DNA of 64,000 nt from Catellatospora methionotrophica (GCF_011297335.1 NZ_JAAOTJ010000014.1:145610-209609), one strand, 5' to 3'; positions 8,031 to 17,323 are shown, counted from the stretch's first letter. Program-made: numbers and translations. The notes: generated by a model from the letters alone, not told the origin.

Positions 8031-8602
8031 GCCGCGGCCTTGGCGTAGCTGGTGATGGTGAACCCGTTGTCGAAGGAGACCTCGCCGGTCCGGGTGAAGC
8101 TGACCGGCGCGTGCGGGCCGGCGAACAGCGCGATGCCGGCGCCGAGCACGATCGGGTGCCGTTTGATGATCAGCTCGTCGATCTCGTCGAGCAGTACGCC
8201 GGCCAGCCTGCCGCCGCCGGCCAGCCAGATGCCGAGGCCGTCACGCTGCTTGAGGTCGCGGACGACGCCGACCGGGTCGTCGGCGACGAAGGTGACAGCC
8301 GGGTCGACGCCGGTCAGGGTGCGGCTGACGACGTACTGCTCCAGGTGGCCGTACGGGCTGGTCAAGCCGACGGCCAGGCCCGGGTCGTAGGTTCCCCGGC
8401 CCATGATGACGGCGTCGAAGTGCCGGGCCGGGCGGTCGGCCACCCCCAGCGGCACCCGGGCGGGGGTGGGCATGGTCTCCGGGTACTCGGCCAGGATCGC
8501 GGCGGCCGGTTCGCCCTCGAACGGGAAGAAGTCGTATTCGCCGCCTGGTCCGGCGATGTAGCCGTCCAGGGTGGCGGAGATGTAATAGGTCAACTTACGC
8601 AT
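8027..8602 (-). CDS. Dihydrofolate-reductase-fold protein (RibD C-terminal type)
   Basis: A 191-residue protein of the DHFR/RibD C-terminal reductase family: KLTYYISATLDGYIAGPGGE at the N-terminus, the NADPH-site stretch FDAVIMGRGTYDPGL, the second nucleotide-binding stretch IWLAGGGRLAGVLLDEIDEL and the closing IVLGAGIALFAG. Members reduce pterin-like or unrelated small substrates with NADPH, and many stand-alone copies have no known substrate. It is the first gene of a two-gene operon with the GNAT gene. The 124-bp gap to the divergent LysR gene should hold both promoters. Confidence 0.85.
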   Translation of the reverse strand: MRKLTYYISATLDGYIAGPGGEYDFFPFEGEPAAAILAEYPETMPTPARVPLGVADRPARHFDAVIMGRGTYDPGLAVGLTSPYGHLEQYVVSRTLTGVDPAVTFVADDPVGVVRDLKQRDGLGIWLAGGGRLAGVLLDEIDELIIKRHPIVLGAGIALFAGPHAPVSFTRTGEVSFDNGFTITSYAKAAA

Positions 8603-8726
8603 GATCGATGTGTGCTTTCGGGTTGTCGGGAAGGGCTGCTCAGAACATGTTCTGCCACCGCGCTACGGTGATCAACGGGCGAACGCGAAACGGCCGTTAA
8701 CCCGGCGCTTAACGAAGGAGGACCTG

Positions 8727-9641
8727 GTGGAGCTGCGCGACATCGAGATCTTCCTGGTCCTGGCACAGGAGCTGCACTTCGGCCGGACGGCCGAGCGCCT
8801 GCACGTGACGCCCGCGCGCGTCAGCCAGGCGATCAAGAAGCAGGAACGCCGGGTCGGGGCGGCGCTGTTCGACCGCACCAGCCGCAGCGTCACCCTGACC
8901 CCGCTCGGCGAGCAGCTGCGCGCCGATCTGGCGCCGGCCTTCCAGAGCCTGCACGAGGGTATGCGCCGGGCCAGCGCGGCTGCCCACACGACCAGTACCC
9001 CGCTACGTGTCGGCGTCGTCTCCAGCAACGCCTACGACCTGCGCCCGTACTGGCAGGCGTTCCGCGACCGCCACCACGACTGGGCGCTGCAGGTGCGCCA
9101 TGCCCCGTTCCACGACTGCTTCGACCGGCTGCGCAGCGGCGACCTCGACCTCCTGGTGGTGTGGCTGCCCGTCGAGGAACCGGACCTCACCGTCGGGCCC
9201 GTGCTGTTCACCGAGCCCCGGGTGCTACTGGCCGCCGCCGACCACCCGCTGGCCGACCGCACCTCCGTCACGCTGGAGGCGCTCGCCGACGTCGGGGTGC
9301 TCGGCAAGGACGCGCCCGGACCGGACTACTGGGTCGACGCCTTCCTGCCCTTCGCCACCGGGACCGGCCGGACCATCGAGCGGCTGCTGCCGATGTCGAG
9401 CCTGGACGAGATGTTCACCCATGTCAGCAACGGTGACGCCGTGCACAGCCTGGGCGCGCACACCGCGCGTTACCATTCGCGTCCCGACATCGCCTACGTG
9501 CCGATCACCGATGGTGCGCCGCTGAGCTGGGGTCTGGTCTGGCATACCGCGTCCGAGACCGCGTCGATGCGCGCCTTCGTCCGGCTGGTGAGCGACCTCG
9601 GGCCGATGCCGATCAAGCCGACCATCCGCCGCCGCCCGTAG
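8727..9641 (+). CDS. LysR-family transcriptional regulator (paralogue)
   Basis: A 304-residue LysR regulator. GTG 8727 is chosen for its AAGGAGG box 5 bases upstream. The DNA-binding domain is DIEIFLVLAQELHFGRTAERL, RVSQAIKKQERRVGAALFDRTS, LTPLGEQL. The effector domain runs from LRVGVVSSNAYDLRPYW through LDLLVVWLPVEEPDL and VLLAAADHPLADRT to YVPITDGAPLSWGLVWHT. It is divergent from the DHFR-GNAT operon and paralogous to the LysR gene at 6080, so a regulator-operon unit seems to occur twice within 3 kb. Confidence 0.9.
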   Translation: MELRDIEIFLVLAQELHFGRTAERLHVTPARVSQAIKKQERRVGAALFDRTSRSVTLTPLGEQLRADLAPAFQSLHEGMRRASAAAHTTSTPLRVGVVSSNAYDLRPYWQAFRDRHHDWALQVRHAPFHDCFDRLRSGDLDLLVVWLPVEEPDLTVGPVLFTEPRVLLAAADHPLADRTSVTLEALADVGVLGKDAPGPDYWVDAFLPFATGTGRTIERLLPMSSLDEMFTHVSNGDAVHSLGAHTARYHSRPDIAYVPITDGAPLSWGLVWHTASETASMRAFVRLVSDLGPMPIKPTIRRRP

Positions 9642-9733
9642 CCGCTGCCGACCGTGACGCTGCTCGGCGAGTACTCGCCAGACGCCTCGCCGTCCCCTAC
9701 CGCCGACACCGATTCTGGCGCGGGCCGCGCCGG

Positions 9734-11224
9734 TTAGTGGACCCAGGCCCGGGTGCGGTACAGGTAGGCCCTGAGCTCGCGCTCGTCGGGGTAGTCGGTC
9801 GCGGGGAAGTTGACGTACCAGGGGATCGCATCGTTGGCCGGGGACCGGAACTGCCAGCCACGGGTGGCCTTCTGCGCCGCGTGGGCCGAGCGCAGTGCCG
9901 TGGTGTCGCCGACCGGTGCGCCGAAGAAGTACTGCTGGGAGGTGTCGGCGACCGAGTCGCTGGCCTGCTGCTCGGCGTACATGACCTGCCGGTAGGTGAT
10001 CCGGCCGGAGCCGTCGGGGTTGCGCAGGGTGTACCGCAGGGTGTCGGCCGGGAACCGGTCGTCACCGCGCGTGTACACGCGTACCTCGGGCTGGCCGGCG
10101 ACGATGCTGGTGGTCTTGCTGATGCGCTCGCTGGTCGGTGACTGGCCGCCCAGGGTGACGGTACGCTTCGCCGGGTCCAGGGTCATGACGCGCGCGTAGC
10201 GCTGGGTCCCGCCGACAGGCGTGTCGATCTCCAGGAAGGCGTTCGCGCGGGGCGGGTCGAGCCGGATGGTCGGGTCCTCGGCACTGGACTGGTACCTCGT
10301 GCTCGGCCCCCAACTGATCTGGCCGCTGGGCAGGATCTCGCCGACGTGGTAGTACAGGTTCGCGAAGTTCTGTGATCGGTGGACCTCGATGAGCAGACCG
10401 TCCGGTCGCAGCGCGACAGCCGGGTTCCTGCCTTTGTCGTAGCGGCCGTGGGCGCGCCATTCGATCTTCTTGTCGGCGGCCCTGACCTGGCCGGTCCAGT
10501 ACCAGAGGTTGTTGTCGCGGTCCGCGTGGACCTGGACGACCTGGCCCTTGGTGTTGACCGAGACGGCGGGGCCGACCCCGGTGTCGCGAAGGTAGGACAC
10601 CCGTGACGTCTGGTTCCCGGACAACACGACCATGATCTTGTTTCGCAGTTCGCCCACCCTGCCGGGTTCGGTCTCGCGACCCTCGGCCCACACCAGCTTG
10701 TCCTCGAATGCGGCGGTGACCTTCTGGTTGAGTGTGCTCAGGTTGCCGTCGGCACTGTTGACCACGGCGGAGATGTTGCTCTTCAGGTCGAGCATGACCG
10801 TGATGGGGGCGTGTCCAGGGTTGTTGTCCGACCAGGAGCGGACCTGGTTCAGCCAGGGCGTCAGCAGGGCGGTCCGGGGGTTGGTTCCCTCCTTGTACAC
10901 CTCGCTGTCGGGGCCCCAGTGGCCGATGCGGAAGTCGTGGTGCTTCGCGTACTCGTTGTTGTAGACGTCGAACTCCAGGAAGCGCACCCAGTTGTTCAAC
11001 TGCTGCTCGATGGTGCCCCGGTGCATGCCGCCGAGGTCGCCGGAGTAGGAGTTGTGCGTGGACATGAAGACGGCCTGCCGGACGAGCAGGTTGTCGCCGA
11101 AGGCCAGGGCCGTCCGGGTCTGCGGGACGGGCGGGGCCGCAGCCGCCGTCGAGGGAAGGGCGGCCAGCACCGCCGCGATCGGCAGGGCCAGGGCGCGGCG
11201 GCGTACGCGGTTCGGGATCAGCAC
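9734..11224 (-). CDS. Secreted PI-PLC-like phosphodiesterase
   Basis: A 496-residue exported protein. GTG 11224 has a GGGAGG box; the signal peptide follows (NRVRRRALALPIAAVLAALP, cleavage near STAAAA). The PLC-like TIM barrel shows the first catalytic His in VFMSTHNSYSGDLGG, then VRFLEFDVYNNEY and the second His region HHDFRIGHWG, then ITVMLDLKSNIS. The middle part (QVVQVHADRDNNLWYWTGQV, ALRPDGLLIEVHRSQ) looks like an inserted beta-rich module seen in actinobacterial versions. The class cleaves phosphatidylinositol-type phosphodiesters; the substrate here is unknown. It stands alone; the upstream gap to 11531 holds no gene. Confidence 0.8.
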   Translation of the reverse strand: MLIPNRVRRRALALPIAAVLAALPSTAAAAPPVPQTRTALAFGDNLLVRQAVFMSTHNSYSGDLGGMHRGTIEQQLNNWVRFLEFDVYNNEYAKHHDFRIGHWGPDSEVYKEGTNPRTALLTPWLNQVRSWSDNNPGHAPITVMLDLKSNISAVVNSADGNLSTLNQKVTAAFEDKLVWAEGRETEPGRVGELRNKIMVVLSGNQTSRVSYLRDTGVGPAVSVNTKGQVVQVHADRDNNLWYWTGQVRAADKKIEWRAHGRYDKGRNPAVALRPDGLLIEVHRSQNFANLYYHVGEILPSGQISWGPSTRYQSSAEDPTIRLDPPRANAFLEIDTPVGGTQRYARVMTLDPAKRTVTLGGQSPTSERISKTTSIVAGQPEVRVYTRGDDRFPADTLRYTLRNPDGSGRITYRQVMYAEQQASDSVADTSQQYFFGAPVGDTTALRSAHAAQKATRGWQFRSPANDAIPWYVNFPATDYPDERELRAYLYRTRAWVH

Positions 11225-11531
11225 GGGTACCTCCCGGTCGGGGCGGGTGGACAGATCCACTAGACGCTCCGGCCGCAGGCGCGGACGATCCCCGGAAGTG
11301 ATGATCCGCGTGGTGAGCACGGGGGCGGGGGGATGAGTGAATCGTTCATCCGCGATGCCGTTGGCGTGGCGTGGTTGCCGCCCTGATCGGCAGGGCATCG
11401 CGCCGCCGTACGTTAGCTGAGCTGTGCCAACGTAATGTCAGGTGGCTGTGCCCGGTGTCTCGGCCGGCAGACCGGACAGAGGCGCGGGCGAGGCTGAGGC
11501 TGTGCGGGAGACCGGGAGAGAGCGGCGCAAA

Positions 11532-11563
11532 GCCGCGGTTCGGCCTGTCGGCCGAACCGCGGC
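11532..11563. terminator. 13-bp perfect hairpin
   Basis: GCCGCGGTTCGGC and its exact complement flank the 6-base loop CTGTCG. The right arm plus its continuation also occurs at the very start of the window (GCCGAACCGCGG at 1-12), just past the stop of the intact SRPBCC gene, so the hairpin was duplicated together with the SRPBCC remnant. Confidence 0.6.
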
Positions 11564-11680
11564 GTGAGATTCAGATGAGGCGTCAGTTGTCCCGGGATGT
11601 CCACCTCGCCGAGCCGATGGCAGGTGACCCAGCCGGCATGTTCGGTGTCGCCGCTGGTGCCCTTTCAGGCGATCTCCGAC
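11564..11680 (-). pseudogene. Deleted, decayed copy of the SRPBCC gene at 33-503
   Basis: The DNA aligns with two separated parts of the SRPBCC gene. The 3-prime end (CAGATGAGGCGTCAGT, CCGGGATGTCCACCTCGCCG) matches 21-65, and the next part (AGGTGACC, CGGCNTGTTCGGTNTC, CCGCTGGTGC, CAGGCGATC) matches about 232-294. The roughly 165 bases between are missing. Both breakpoints lie in the short repeat CTCGCCG, which occurs at both places in the intact gene. The remnant encodes only the end ..GEVDIPGQL and is not functional. Confidence 0.7.
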
Positions 11681-11712
11681 CCTTGTCGGGAACCAAGCAC
11701 GGCCGGGGTCGG

Positions 11713-13374
11713 TCAGCGGGCTGGTTCGTCGCGGTCCACGATGGCCTGCTGCACCTCTTGCACGTAGCGGTCGCGGGTGCCGGCCAGCCGGTCCAGGGCG
11801 GCCAGCACGGCGGCGGTGCCGTCGGCGTCGACGAGGACCTCCACGCGGAGCCGGTCGGGGAATTCCTGTTCCCGCCGCAGTCCCCGGTAGATCTGCGGTC
11901 GCCGCGACGGGGTGCGCGCGTGTGCGTCGGATAGCACGATGGTGGAGGCGCCTGCGTCGAGCATGGCCTGCTCGAGTTCGTCGGCTCGCAGGTGCTGCGG
12001 GTCGATCATGCAGGTGACCAGTTGTACGCGCCCGGTGGGCAGAGCCTTGGCGGCGGTCACCGGTGCCGGTGCGACGCTGGTTCCCTGGGGCCGGGCGGTG
12101 CCGGGCAGCGCGGCCGGGCCGTCGAGGTGGTAGGCGTCCATGCCCTGCTGGACCTGGTCGAGGTTGTGCTCGTCGGCGGGGTCGGCCCGCAGGCCGATGG
12201 TCTTCTGCACGCCGGTGGCGATGAGCCAGGTCAGGCAGAACGAGAACACGACGACGGACAGCAGCGCGACGGCCTGGTCGCCGAGCAGTCCGGGTCCGCC
12301 GCCGGTGAGCAGGCCGTCGGCGCTGACCGGGTTGACGGCTCTGCTGGCGAAGAAGCCGACCAGCAGGGTGCCGAGCACGCCGCCGACGAAGTGCACGGCT
12401 ACCACGTCGAGGGCGTCGTCGAAGCGGAACGTGAACTTGAGCCGCAGCGCCAGGTGGCAGACCAGTCCGGCGAGCGCACCGATGAGCAGGGCGGACAGGG
12501 TGGTGACGTACCCGGCGGCGGGGGTGATGGTGGCCAGGCCGGCGACCGCGCCGGTGACCGCGCCCAGCACGGTGGCGTGCCCGTCGATGGACTTTTCGAT
12601 GATCAGCCAGACGATCATCCCGGCGGCGGCGGCGATATGCGTGTTGAGCAGGGCTTGGGCGGCGACGTCGTTGGCCTGCAGGCCGTCGCCGGCGTTGAAG
12701 CCGAACCAGCCGAACCACAGGATGCCTGCTCCGGCGATGGTCAGTGGCAGGTTGTGCGGCAGGCTGCCGGCGTGGGGCCAGCCGCGGCGGCGGCCGATGA
12801 CGAGCAGTACGGCGAGCACGGCGGCTCCGGCGCTGGCGTGCACGACCATGCCGCCGGCCCAGTCCTGGGCGCCGAGCCGGGCCAGCCAGCCGCCGACGCC
12901 CCAGAGCCAGTGGGCGATGGGGGAGTAGACGAGCAGTGACCAGACCGCGACGAACGCGACCCAGCCGCCGAATTTCAGCCGGTCGGCGGTGGCCCCGGTG
13001 ATCAGCGCGGGGGTGATGATCGCGAACATCATCTGGTACGCGACGAACGCCAGGGTGGGGATGGTGATCGCGCCGCTGACGATGTGGAACGCGGGGGCGG
13101 GGGAGGTGTCGCGGGCGCCGTGCAGCCCGAACAGTTCCAGGTCGCCGATGATTCCGCCCTGGTCGTTGCCGAAGGCCAGTGCGTAGCCGAGCAGGATCCA
13201 TACGATGCTGACCACGCCGAGGGGGATGATGTTCTGCTGGAGCATGACCAGGGTGGTGCGGGTGCGGACCATGCCGGCGTAGAACAGGGCCAGGCCGGGT
13301 GTCATGAACAGCACGAGCGCGGCGCAGGTGAGCACCCACGCGGTGTCGCCGGGTTCGACGCCGGTTGCGGGCAT
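11713..13374 (-). CDS. amt: Ammonium channel with fused C-terminal PII-like domain
   Basis: A 553-residue fusion. Residues ~1-420 are an Amt/Mep/Rh channel with eleven predicted membrane helices: FMTPGLALFYAGMVRTRTTL, NIIPLGVVSIVWILLGYALA, DWAGGMVVHASAGAAVLAVL, ILWFGWFGFNAGDGLQAND and AVHFVGGVLGTLLVGFFASR. Residues ~445-553 form a GlnB/GlnK-type domain (VQLVTCMIDPQHLRADELEQ, QIYRGLRREQEFPDRLRVEV, AALDRLAGTRDRYVQEVQQ) that would gate the channel in cis. The T-loop is altered: the YRG motif is kept but the position of the modifiable Tyr51 is Arg. It follows the urea transporter on the same strand, 18 bp apart, so it likely handles urease-derived ammonium. Confidence 0.9.
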   Translation of the reverse strand: MPATGVEPGDTAWVLTCAALVLFMTPGLALFYAGMVRTRTTLVMLQQNIIPLGVVSIVWILLGYALAFGNDQGGIIGDLELFGLHGARDTSPAPAFHIVSGAITIPTLAFVAYQMMFAIITPALITGATADRLKFGGWVAFVAVWSLLVYSPIAHWLWGVGGWLARLGAQDWAGGMVVHASAGAAVLAVLLVIGRRRGWPHAGSLPHNLPLTIAGAGILWFGWFGFNAGDGLQANDVAAQALLNTHIAAAAGMIVWLIIEKSIDGHATVLGAVTGAVAGLATITPAAGYVTTLSALLIGALAGLVCHLALRLKFTFRFDDALDVVAVHFVGGVLGTLLVGFFASRAVNPVSADGLLTGGGPGLLGDQAVALLSVVVFSFCLTWLIATGVQKTIGLRADPADEHNLDQVQQGMDAYHLDGPAALPGTARPQGTSVAPAPVTAAKALPTGRVQLVTCMIDPQHLRADELEQAMLDAGASTIVLSDAHARTPSRRPQIYRGLRREQEFPDRLRVEVLVDADGTAAVLAALDRLAGTRDRYVQEVQQAIVDRDEPAR

Positions 13375-13392
13375 GGCGGATGCTCCTTTGGC

Positions 13393-14412
13393 TCAGGCTT
13401 TCGGGTGTGTCCCGGCGATGACGCCGTCGTCGATGTGCCGGTGGTGCGGTATGGGCGTGAGGTCGCGTTTGGGGAGCAGGAACAGCCAGGTCGCGAACAC
13501 GAACGGGGCGGTGAAGCTGGGGATGCCGATCGGGGCGAGGGCGGTGTTGAGCGCGGCCTGGACGAACACGGTGAACACCGTGCCCAGCAGCGCGTACAGC
13601 AGGACGGGCCAGGTGGGGTGGTAGAAGACGCAGCCGAGCGCGACGGCGGTGAGGACCGCGGAGAATCCGTACAGCCCGGCGGTGACGCTGGTGGCGTCGG
13701 CGCCGAGCCCGGCGGCCAGCAGCGTGGCGACGATGGTGCCGACGGCGGCCAGTGCGGCGGCCCAGCGCGAGTTGACGGCGAGCGCGACCAGGATGATCAG
13801 TCCGCTGACCCAGTTGTCGATGAGGAAGACCTGGGCGACACCTTTGAGCATGCTGGTGGCCAGGTCGGCGGCGGACATGTCCAGGCGGTCGCCGGAGACG
13901 GGCTTGGGCAGCATGGGCTGGGCCAGCGAGCTGATGCTGACCTTGCGGAACTGGTAGGCGGCGAGCATCAGAAACCAGGAGGTCAGCACGAACGGGAAGG
14001 TCAGGGCGGGCACCCGCCAGGTGTTGAACACGGTGGTCAGTGCCAGGGTGACCACCGTCGTCGTCGCCGCTCCGATGATCAGGTAGGTCCACATGAGCGG
14101 GGTGTTGTCGAGGAACGTGGGCACGGCCGCGCCGGTGAGCAGGGGGCTGAACCCGTAGAGGCCTTGGCGCAGGGAGGCGGTGTCGACGCGCAGTGCCATG
14201 GCGGTCAGCGTTCCTGCGATCAGGCCGACGACGGCGCCGATCGCGACCTGCGGCATCCGGGCGGCGATCGCGCCCCAGACGACGGCGAGCAGGATGAGAG
14301 CGCCCGTGATCGGGTTGTTCATGAACATGACCTGCCCGGCGCCGCGCAGGTTCGTGTCGATGAACGCCCGGGCCGGGTGTGCCGACCGGGCTGCTGTGGT
14401 GGTGCCCGTCAT
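13393..14412 (-). CDS. Urea transporter (UT family)
   Basis: A 339-residue integral membrane protein of the bacterial/vertebrate urea-transporter family, with the characteristic internal duplication. VMFMNNPITGALILLAVVWG and LYGFSPLLTGAAVPTF in the first half are echoed by VFLIDNWVSGLIILVALAVN and LYGFSAVLTAVALGCVF in the second. ALTFPFVLTSWFLMLA and SFTAPFVFATWLFLLP are the paired late helices. It lies 32 bp after ureD and before amt on the same strand, consistent with urea uptake feeding the urease. ATG 14412 has a GAAGG box. Confidence 0.88.
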   Translation of the reverse strand: MTGTTTAARSAHPARAFIDTNLRGAGQVMFMNNPITGALILLAVVWGAIAARMPQVAIGAVVGLIAGTLTAMALRVDTASLRQGLYGFSPLLTGAAVPTFLDNTPLMWTYLIIGAATTTVVTLALTTVFNTWRVPALTFPFVLTSWFLMLAAYQFRKVSISSLAQPMLPKPVSGDRLDMSAADLATSMLKGVAQVFLIDNWVSGLIILVALAVNSRWAAALAAVGTIVATLLAAGLGADATSVTAGLYGFSAVLTAVALGCVFYHPTWPVLLYALLGTVFTVFVQAALNTALAPIGIPSFTAPFVFATWLFLLPKRDLTPIPHHRHIDDGVIAGTHPKA

Positions 14413-14444
14413 CGCCGGTGCCTTCCCGTCGGATCGGTTGTCGC

Positions 14445-15392
14445 TCAGCGCCAGCGGAAGTTGTCGGGAACCTCGTTGCCGGTCACCTCGCGGCGGACCA
14501 CCGACCAGAACGCGCGGACCTGGGCGCGTACGGGTTCGGTCTCCATGCCGAGCACCTTGTAGATCAGTCCGGCGTCGTTGGGCAGCACGCTGATGCCGGT
14601 GGCGGTGCGGTCGTCGCCGGTTCCGGTGTGGCCGACGGGCGCCTGTGCCGCGACGCGGGCCGCGGTCTCGGGTGGGGTCATCAGGATCGCGTTGGCCAGC
14701 ACGTGGTAGCCGCCCATGAGCCCGGGTGCGTCGACCGGCCAGGTGCCGGGTTCGATGACGAGGTTCTCGGCGAACAGTTCGCGGCCGTCGGGGCGTACGC
14801 CCTGGACGGCGGCGCTGTAGAGGCGGTAGGCGAAGATCTCGCCGTCGCGGTGGTGTTTGCGGCCGGGCAGCAGGATCTCGGCGTACAGGGCGGTGGCGTC
14901 GGCGGCCACGCACAGCCGGGTGCGGCTGGCGTAGCGGCTGTCGCGGTACGGAATGATCGGGTCGGGCAGGAACTCCAGGTAGCTGCCTGCGGCCAGGGTG
15001 ATGTCCTGGACCATGGTCGCGTAGTTGGCGTCCATCTGCTGGATCTTGGTGGCGGCCTGGGTGGTGACGTGCGCCTGCGCCCCCGGGTCCAGGGTGATGT
15101 CGACGGCGTACCGGTCGCCCTGCAGGATCCCGCCGGAGGTCGAGATCATGAACACGCACGGCAGGTCCGGCATGCCCTCGTCGAAGTACAGCGCCTGCTG
15201 GACCAGCAGCGGTGCGCGCCGGTGCAGGTCGGCCAGGACGGTGCGCTCGCCCCGGCGGGCGAAGCCCAACCGCAGGTAGGCGTCCTTGCCCACCGCCCCG
15301 GCCGGCTGCTGCGCCGGCTGGTCCTGGTAATCGGCCAGCTGCGGCAGCCCGTCGAGCGGATGCCGCGGCGGGGCGGGGGCGGCGGTGCTCAC
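14445..15392 (-). CDS. ureD: Urease accessory protein UreD
   Basis: A 315-residue UreD (UreH) chaperone. Typical stretches are [93 protein letters not shown] and [21 protein letters not shown]. UreD binds apo-urease, recruits UreF and UreG, and forms the tunnel that delivers nickel to the active site. The GTG start overlaps the UreG stop by four bases (GTGA), so the two are co-translated. It is the last accessory gene; the urea transporter follows. Confidence 0.92.
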   Translation of the reverse strand: MSTAAPAPPRHPLDGLPQLADYQDQPAQQPAGAVGKDAYLRLGFARRGERTVLADLHRRAPLLVQQALYFDEGMPDLPCVFMISTSGGILQGDRYAVDITLDPGAQAHVTTQAATKIQQMDANYATMVQDITLAAGSYLEFLPDPIIPYRDSRYASRTRLCVAADATALYAEILLPGRKHHRDGEIFAYRLYSAAVQGVRPDGRELFAENLVIEPGTWPVDAPGLMGGYHVLANAILMTPPETAARVAAQAPVGHTGTGDDRTATGISVLPNDAGLIYKVLGMETEPVRAQVRAFWSVVRREVTGNEVPDNFRWR

Positions 15393-16018
15393 GCGGGGAC
15401 CGCCAGGTCGAACAGGGCGTCGCGGCGGATCAGCCCGATCAGGTCGTCGATGCCCTCGCCGGTCTTGCAGTTGGTGAACACGAACGGTTTCGTCCCGCGC
15501 ATCAGGGCGGCGTCGTGCTCCATCACGGCCAGGCTCGCGCCGACGTGCGGGGCGAGGTCGGTCTTGTTGATGACGAGGATGTCGGACTTGGCGATGCCGG
15601 GCCCGTTCTTGCGCGGGATCTTGTCGCCGGCGGCGACGTCGATGACGTAGACGAAGAAGTCGACCAGGGCGGGACTGAACGTCAGGGTGAGGTTGTCGCC
15701 GCCGCTTTCGATGAGCACCACGTCGGTGTCGGGGAACCGCGACTCCATGTCCTCGACGGCGGCGAGGTTCATGCTCGGGTCCTCGCGCACCGCGGTGTGC
15801 GGGCACGCGCCGGTCTCCACACCGAGGATGCGGTCCTCGTGCAGCACGCCCTTGAGGGTGCGCTGGACGTGTTTGGCGTCCTCGGTGGTGACGATGTCGT
15901 TGGTCACCACGAGGATCTTCGTCCCGTCGGCGACCAGGCGCGGCACGATCGCTTCGATGATCGCGGTCTTTCCCGACCCGACGGGCCCGCCGATGCCGAT
16001 ACGGCTGATCTTCTTCAC
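15389..16018 (-). CDS. ureG: Urease accessory GTPase UreG
   Basis: A 209-residue SIMIBI GTPase. The P-loop [16 protein letters not shown] lies at residues ~10-25. The nickel-binding and dimer motif C-P-H is seen in [15 protein letters not shown], the switch II region in [18 protein letters not shown], and the guanine-specificity motif N-K-T-D in [14 protein letters not shown] hydrolysis drives nickel transfer into the urease active site via the UreDFG complex. GTG 16018 is supported by a GGAGG box. The N-terminus lacks the His-rich tail of some UreG proteins. Confidence 0.95.
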   Translation of the reverse strand: MKKISRIGIGGPVGSGKTAIIEAIVPRLVADGTKILVVTNDIVTTEDAKHVQRTLKGVLHEDRILGVETGACPHTAVREDPSMNLAAVEDMESRFPDTDVVLIESGGDNLTLTFSPALVDFFVYVIDVAAGDKIPRKNGPGIAKSDILVINKTDLAPHVGASLAVMEHDAALMRGTKPFVFTNCKTGEGIDDLIGLIRRDALFDLAVPA

Positions 16019-16038
16019 AGTCGCCTCCAGTGATCCGG

Positions 16039-16758
16039 TCAGTTCATGAACATGCGGACGTGGGCGCGCACGTGCACGGCGGCCAGCACGTCGACCTGCG
16101 GCGCGAAGCCGCTCATGTCGGCCAGCTCCCGCCCGCGAGCCGTCTGGTAGTCGCCGGCGCAGTGCCCGTTGACCTCGAACAGCACCTCCTGGGCGGCGAG
16201 GTGGTGCAGCGGCAGGAGCCGCACGGCGGCGCCGACCATGGTGGCGGCGAGGCTGTACTGGTGCATCGCGAACACGTCGGTCTCGGCCAGGCCGAGCGCC
16301 ACGCCGCTCACCCCGAGACCGGCCGGGTAGCAGCCGGCGGTCTGCCCGGTGCTGATCCGCTCCAGCCACCCGTCGACCATCGGGCCGGGCACGATCCGCG
16401 CGGCGGCCTCGGCGAGTTTGCGTCCCGTACGCACTGTCATCGTGCGGGTCTCCTCGTTGAGTTTGCGCACGTACACGGCCCGGTCCGCCGCGGCCACCCC
16501 GTCGAGGTCGCCACGCAGGGCTGCCCGGTGGGCGTGCAGTACGGCGACCCCGTCGCCGGTGGCGGCATTGCGGGTCGCCGCGCGGACCCACCGCGACAGC
16601 GTGACCGCGTCGTGCACCGTCCCTTCGGCCAGCGCGGTCTCGACGCCGTTGGAGAACGAGAACCCGCCGACGGGGAACATCGAGTCGCCGAACTGCAGCG
16701 CCCGCAGCACCCCCGTGACCGCGGCCAGGCCCTCGGGGCCCTCAGCGAGGGTCGTCAT
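16039..16758 (-). CDS. ureF: Urease accessory protein UreF
   Basis: A 239-residue all-helical UreF. Diagnostic stretches are [23 protein letters not shown] at the N-terminus, [19 protein letters not shown] in the middle and the conserved C-terminal part [28 protein letters not shown]. UreF acts as the activator and fidelity factor of UreG on the UreD platform. Its start overlaps the end of ureE by 17 bases; ureG follows after 20 bp. The order E-F-G-D is the common actinobacterial and proteobacterial one. Confidence 0.92.
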   Translation of the reverse strand: MTTLAEGPEGLAAVTGVLRALQFGDSMFPVGGFSFSNGVETALAEGTVHDAVTLSRWVRAATRNAATGDGVAVLHAHRAALRGDLDGVAAADRAVYVRKLNEETRTMTVRTGRKLAEAAARIVPGPMVDGWLERISTGQTAGCYPAGLGVSGVALGLAETDVFAMHQYSLAATMVGAAVRLLPLHHLAAQEVLFEVNGHCAGDYQTARGRELADMSGFAPQVDVLAAVHVRAHVRMFMN

Positions 16759-17323
16759 GGGTGTGGGAGGCCTCTGCCGCACCGCCGAACAGTCGCCGTG
16801 CCTCGTGCGGCGCCAGGAACGGCGTCACCTCCGAACCGGGCACGAACTCGCATACCACCCCGGGCAGGTTGTGCGTCTTCATCACCGCCGATGTCACCTT
16901 CCGGTCGACCGTCAGCGGCACGAACACCCGCGAGCCCTTGATGACCGCCGGCCAGTGCTGGTTGCCCAGCGCGTGCCCCAGCTCCACGGCCGTGCGCGCC
17001 AGCTCCTGCGGCGCCAGGCCGTACAGCGGGGCGAGGTCGATCACCATCACCTCGCCGAGCTCGATGCGGGCCACCACCGCGGCGTTGCGGTCGGGATCCC
17101 AGCGCAGCACGTCCCCGTCGCGCAGCCGGGCGGCCCGGTCCAGCGACACCGCCACCTCCACCCCGCCGACGGTGGCCTTGCGCAGCCGGTTCTTCTGCGC
17201 CTCCCACTGGTCCAGCGCCAGCGTGTCCACGCTCGCCCCGGCCAGCCGTTCGCGCCAGTGCGGGTCCGCGGCATTGCCCAGCACCTGCTCGATGAGGGCC
17301 GTGCGCACGTCACTTGTGGTCAT
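16742..17323 (-). CDS. ureE: Urease accessory nickel-binding protein UreE
   Basis: A 193-residue UreE. The N-terminal peptide-binding domain includes LRKATVGGVEVAVSLDRAARLRDGDVL, and the C-terminal metal-binding domain includes LGHALGNQHWPAVIKGSRVFVPLTVDRKV with the conserved metal-site His in GNQHWP. The tail [10 protein letters not shown] offers only two histidines, unlike the His-rich tails of Klebsiella UreE. UreE dimerises and hands nickel to UreG. It starts 11 bp after the ureC stop. An N-terminal extension of about 30 residues relative to short UreE proteins is present. Confidence 0.88.
   Translation of the reverse strand: MTTSDVRTALIEQVLGNAADPHWRERLAGASVDTLALDQWEAQKNRLRKATVGGVEVAVSLDRAARLRDGDVLRWDPDRNAAVVARIELGEVMVIDLAPLYGLAPQELARTAVELGHALGNQHWPAVIKGSRVFVPLTVDRKVTSAVMKTHNLPGVVCEFVPGSEVTPFLAPHEARRLFGGAAEASHTHDDPR

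Noticed and set aside
11438..14092. 884-residue Arg/His-rich minus-strand frame
   Set aside because: It is a frame shadow of the amt-PII and urea-transporter genes on the same strand.
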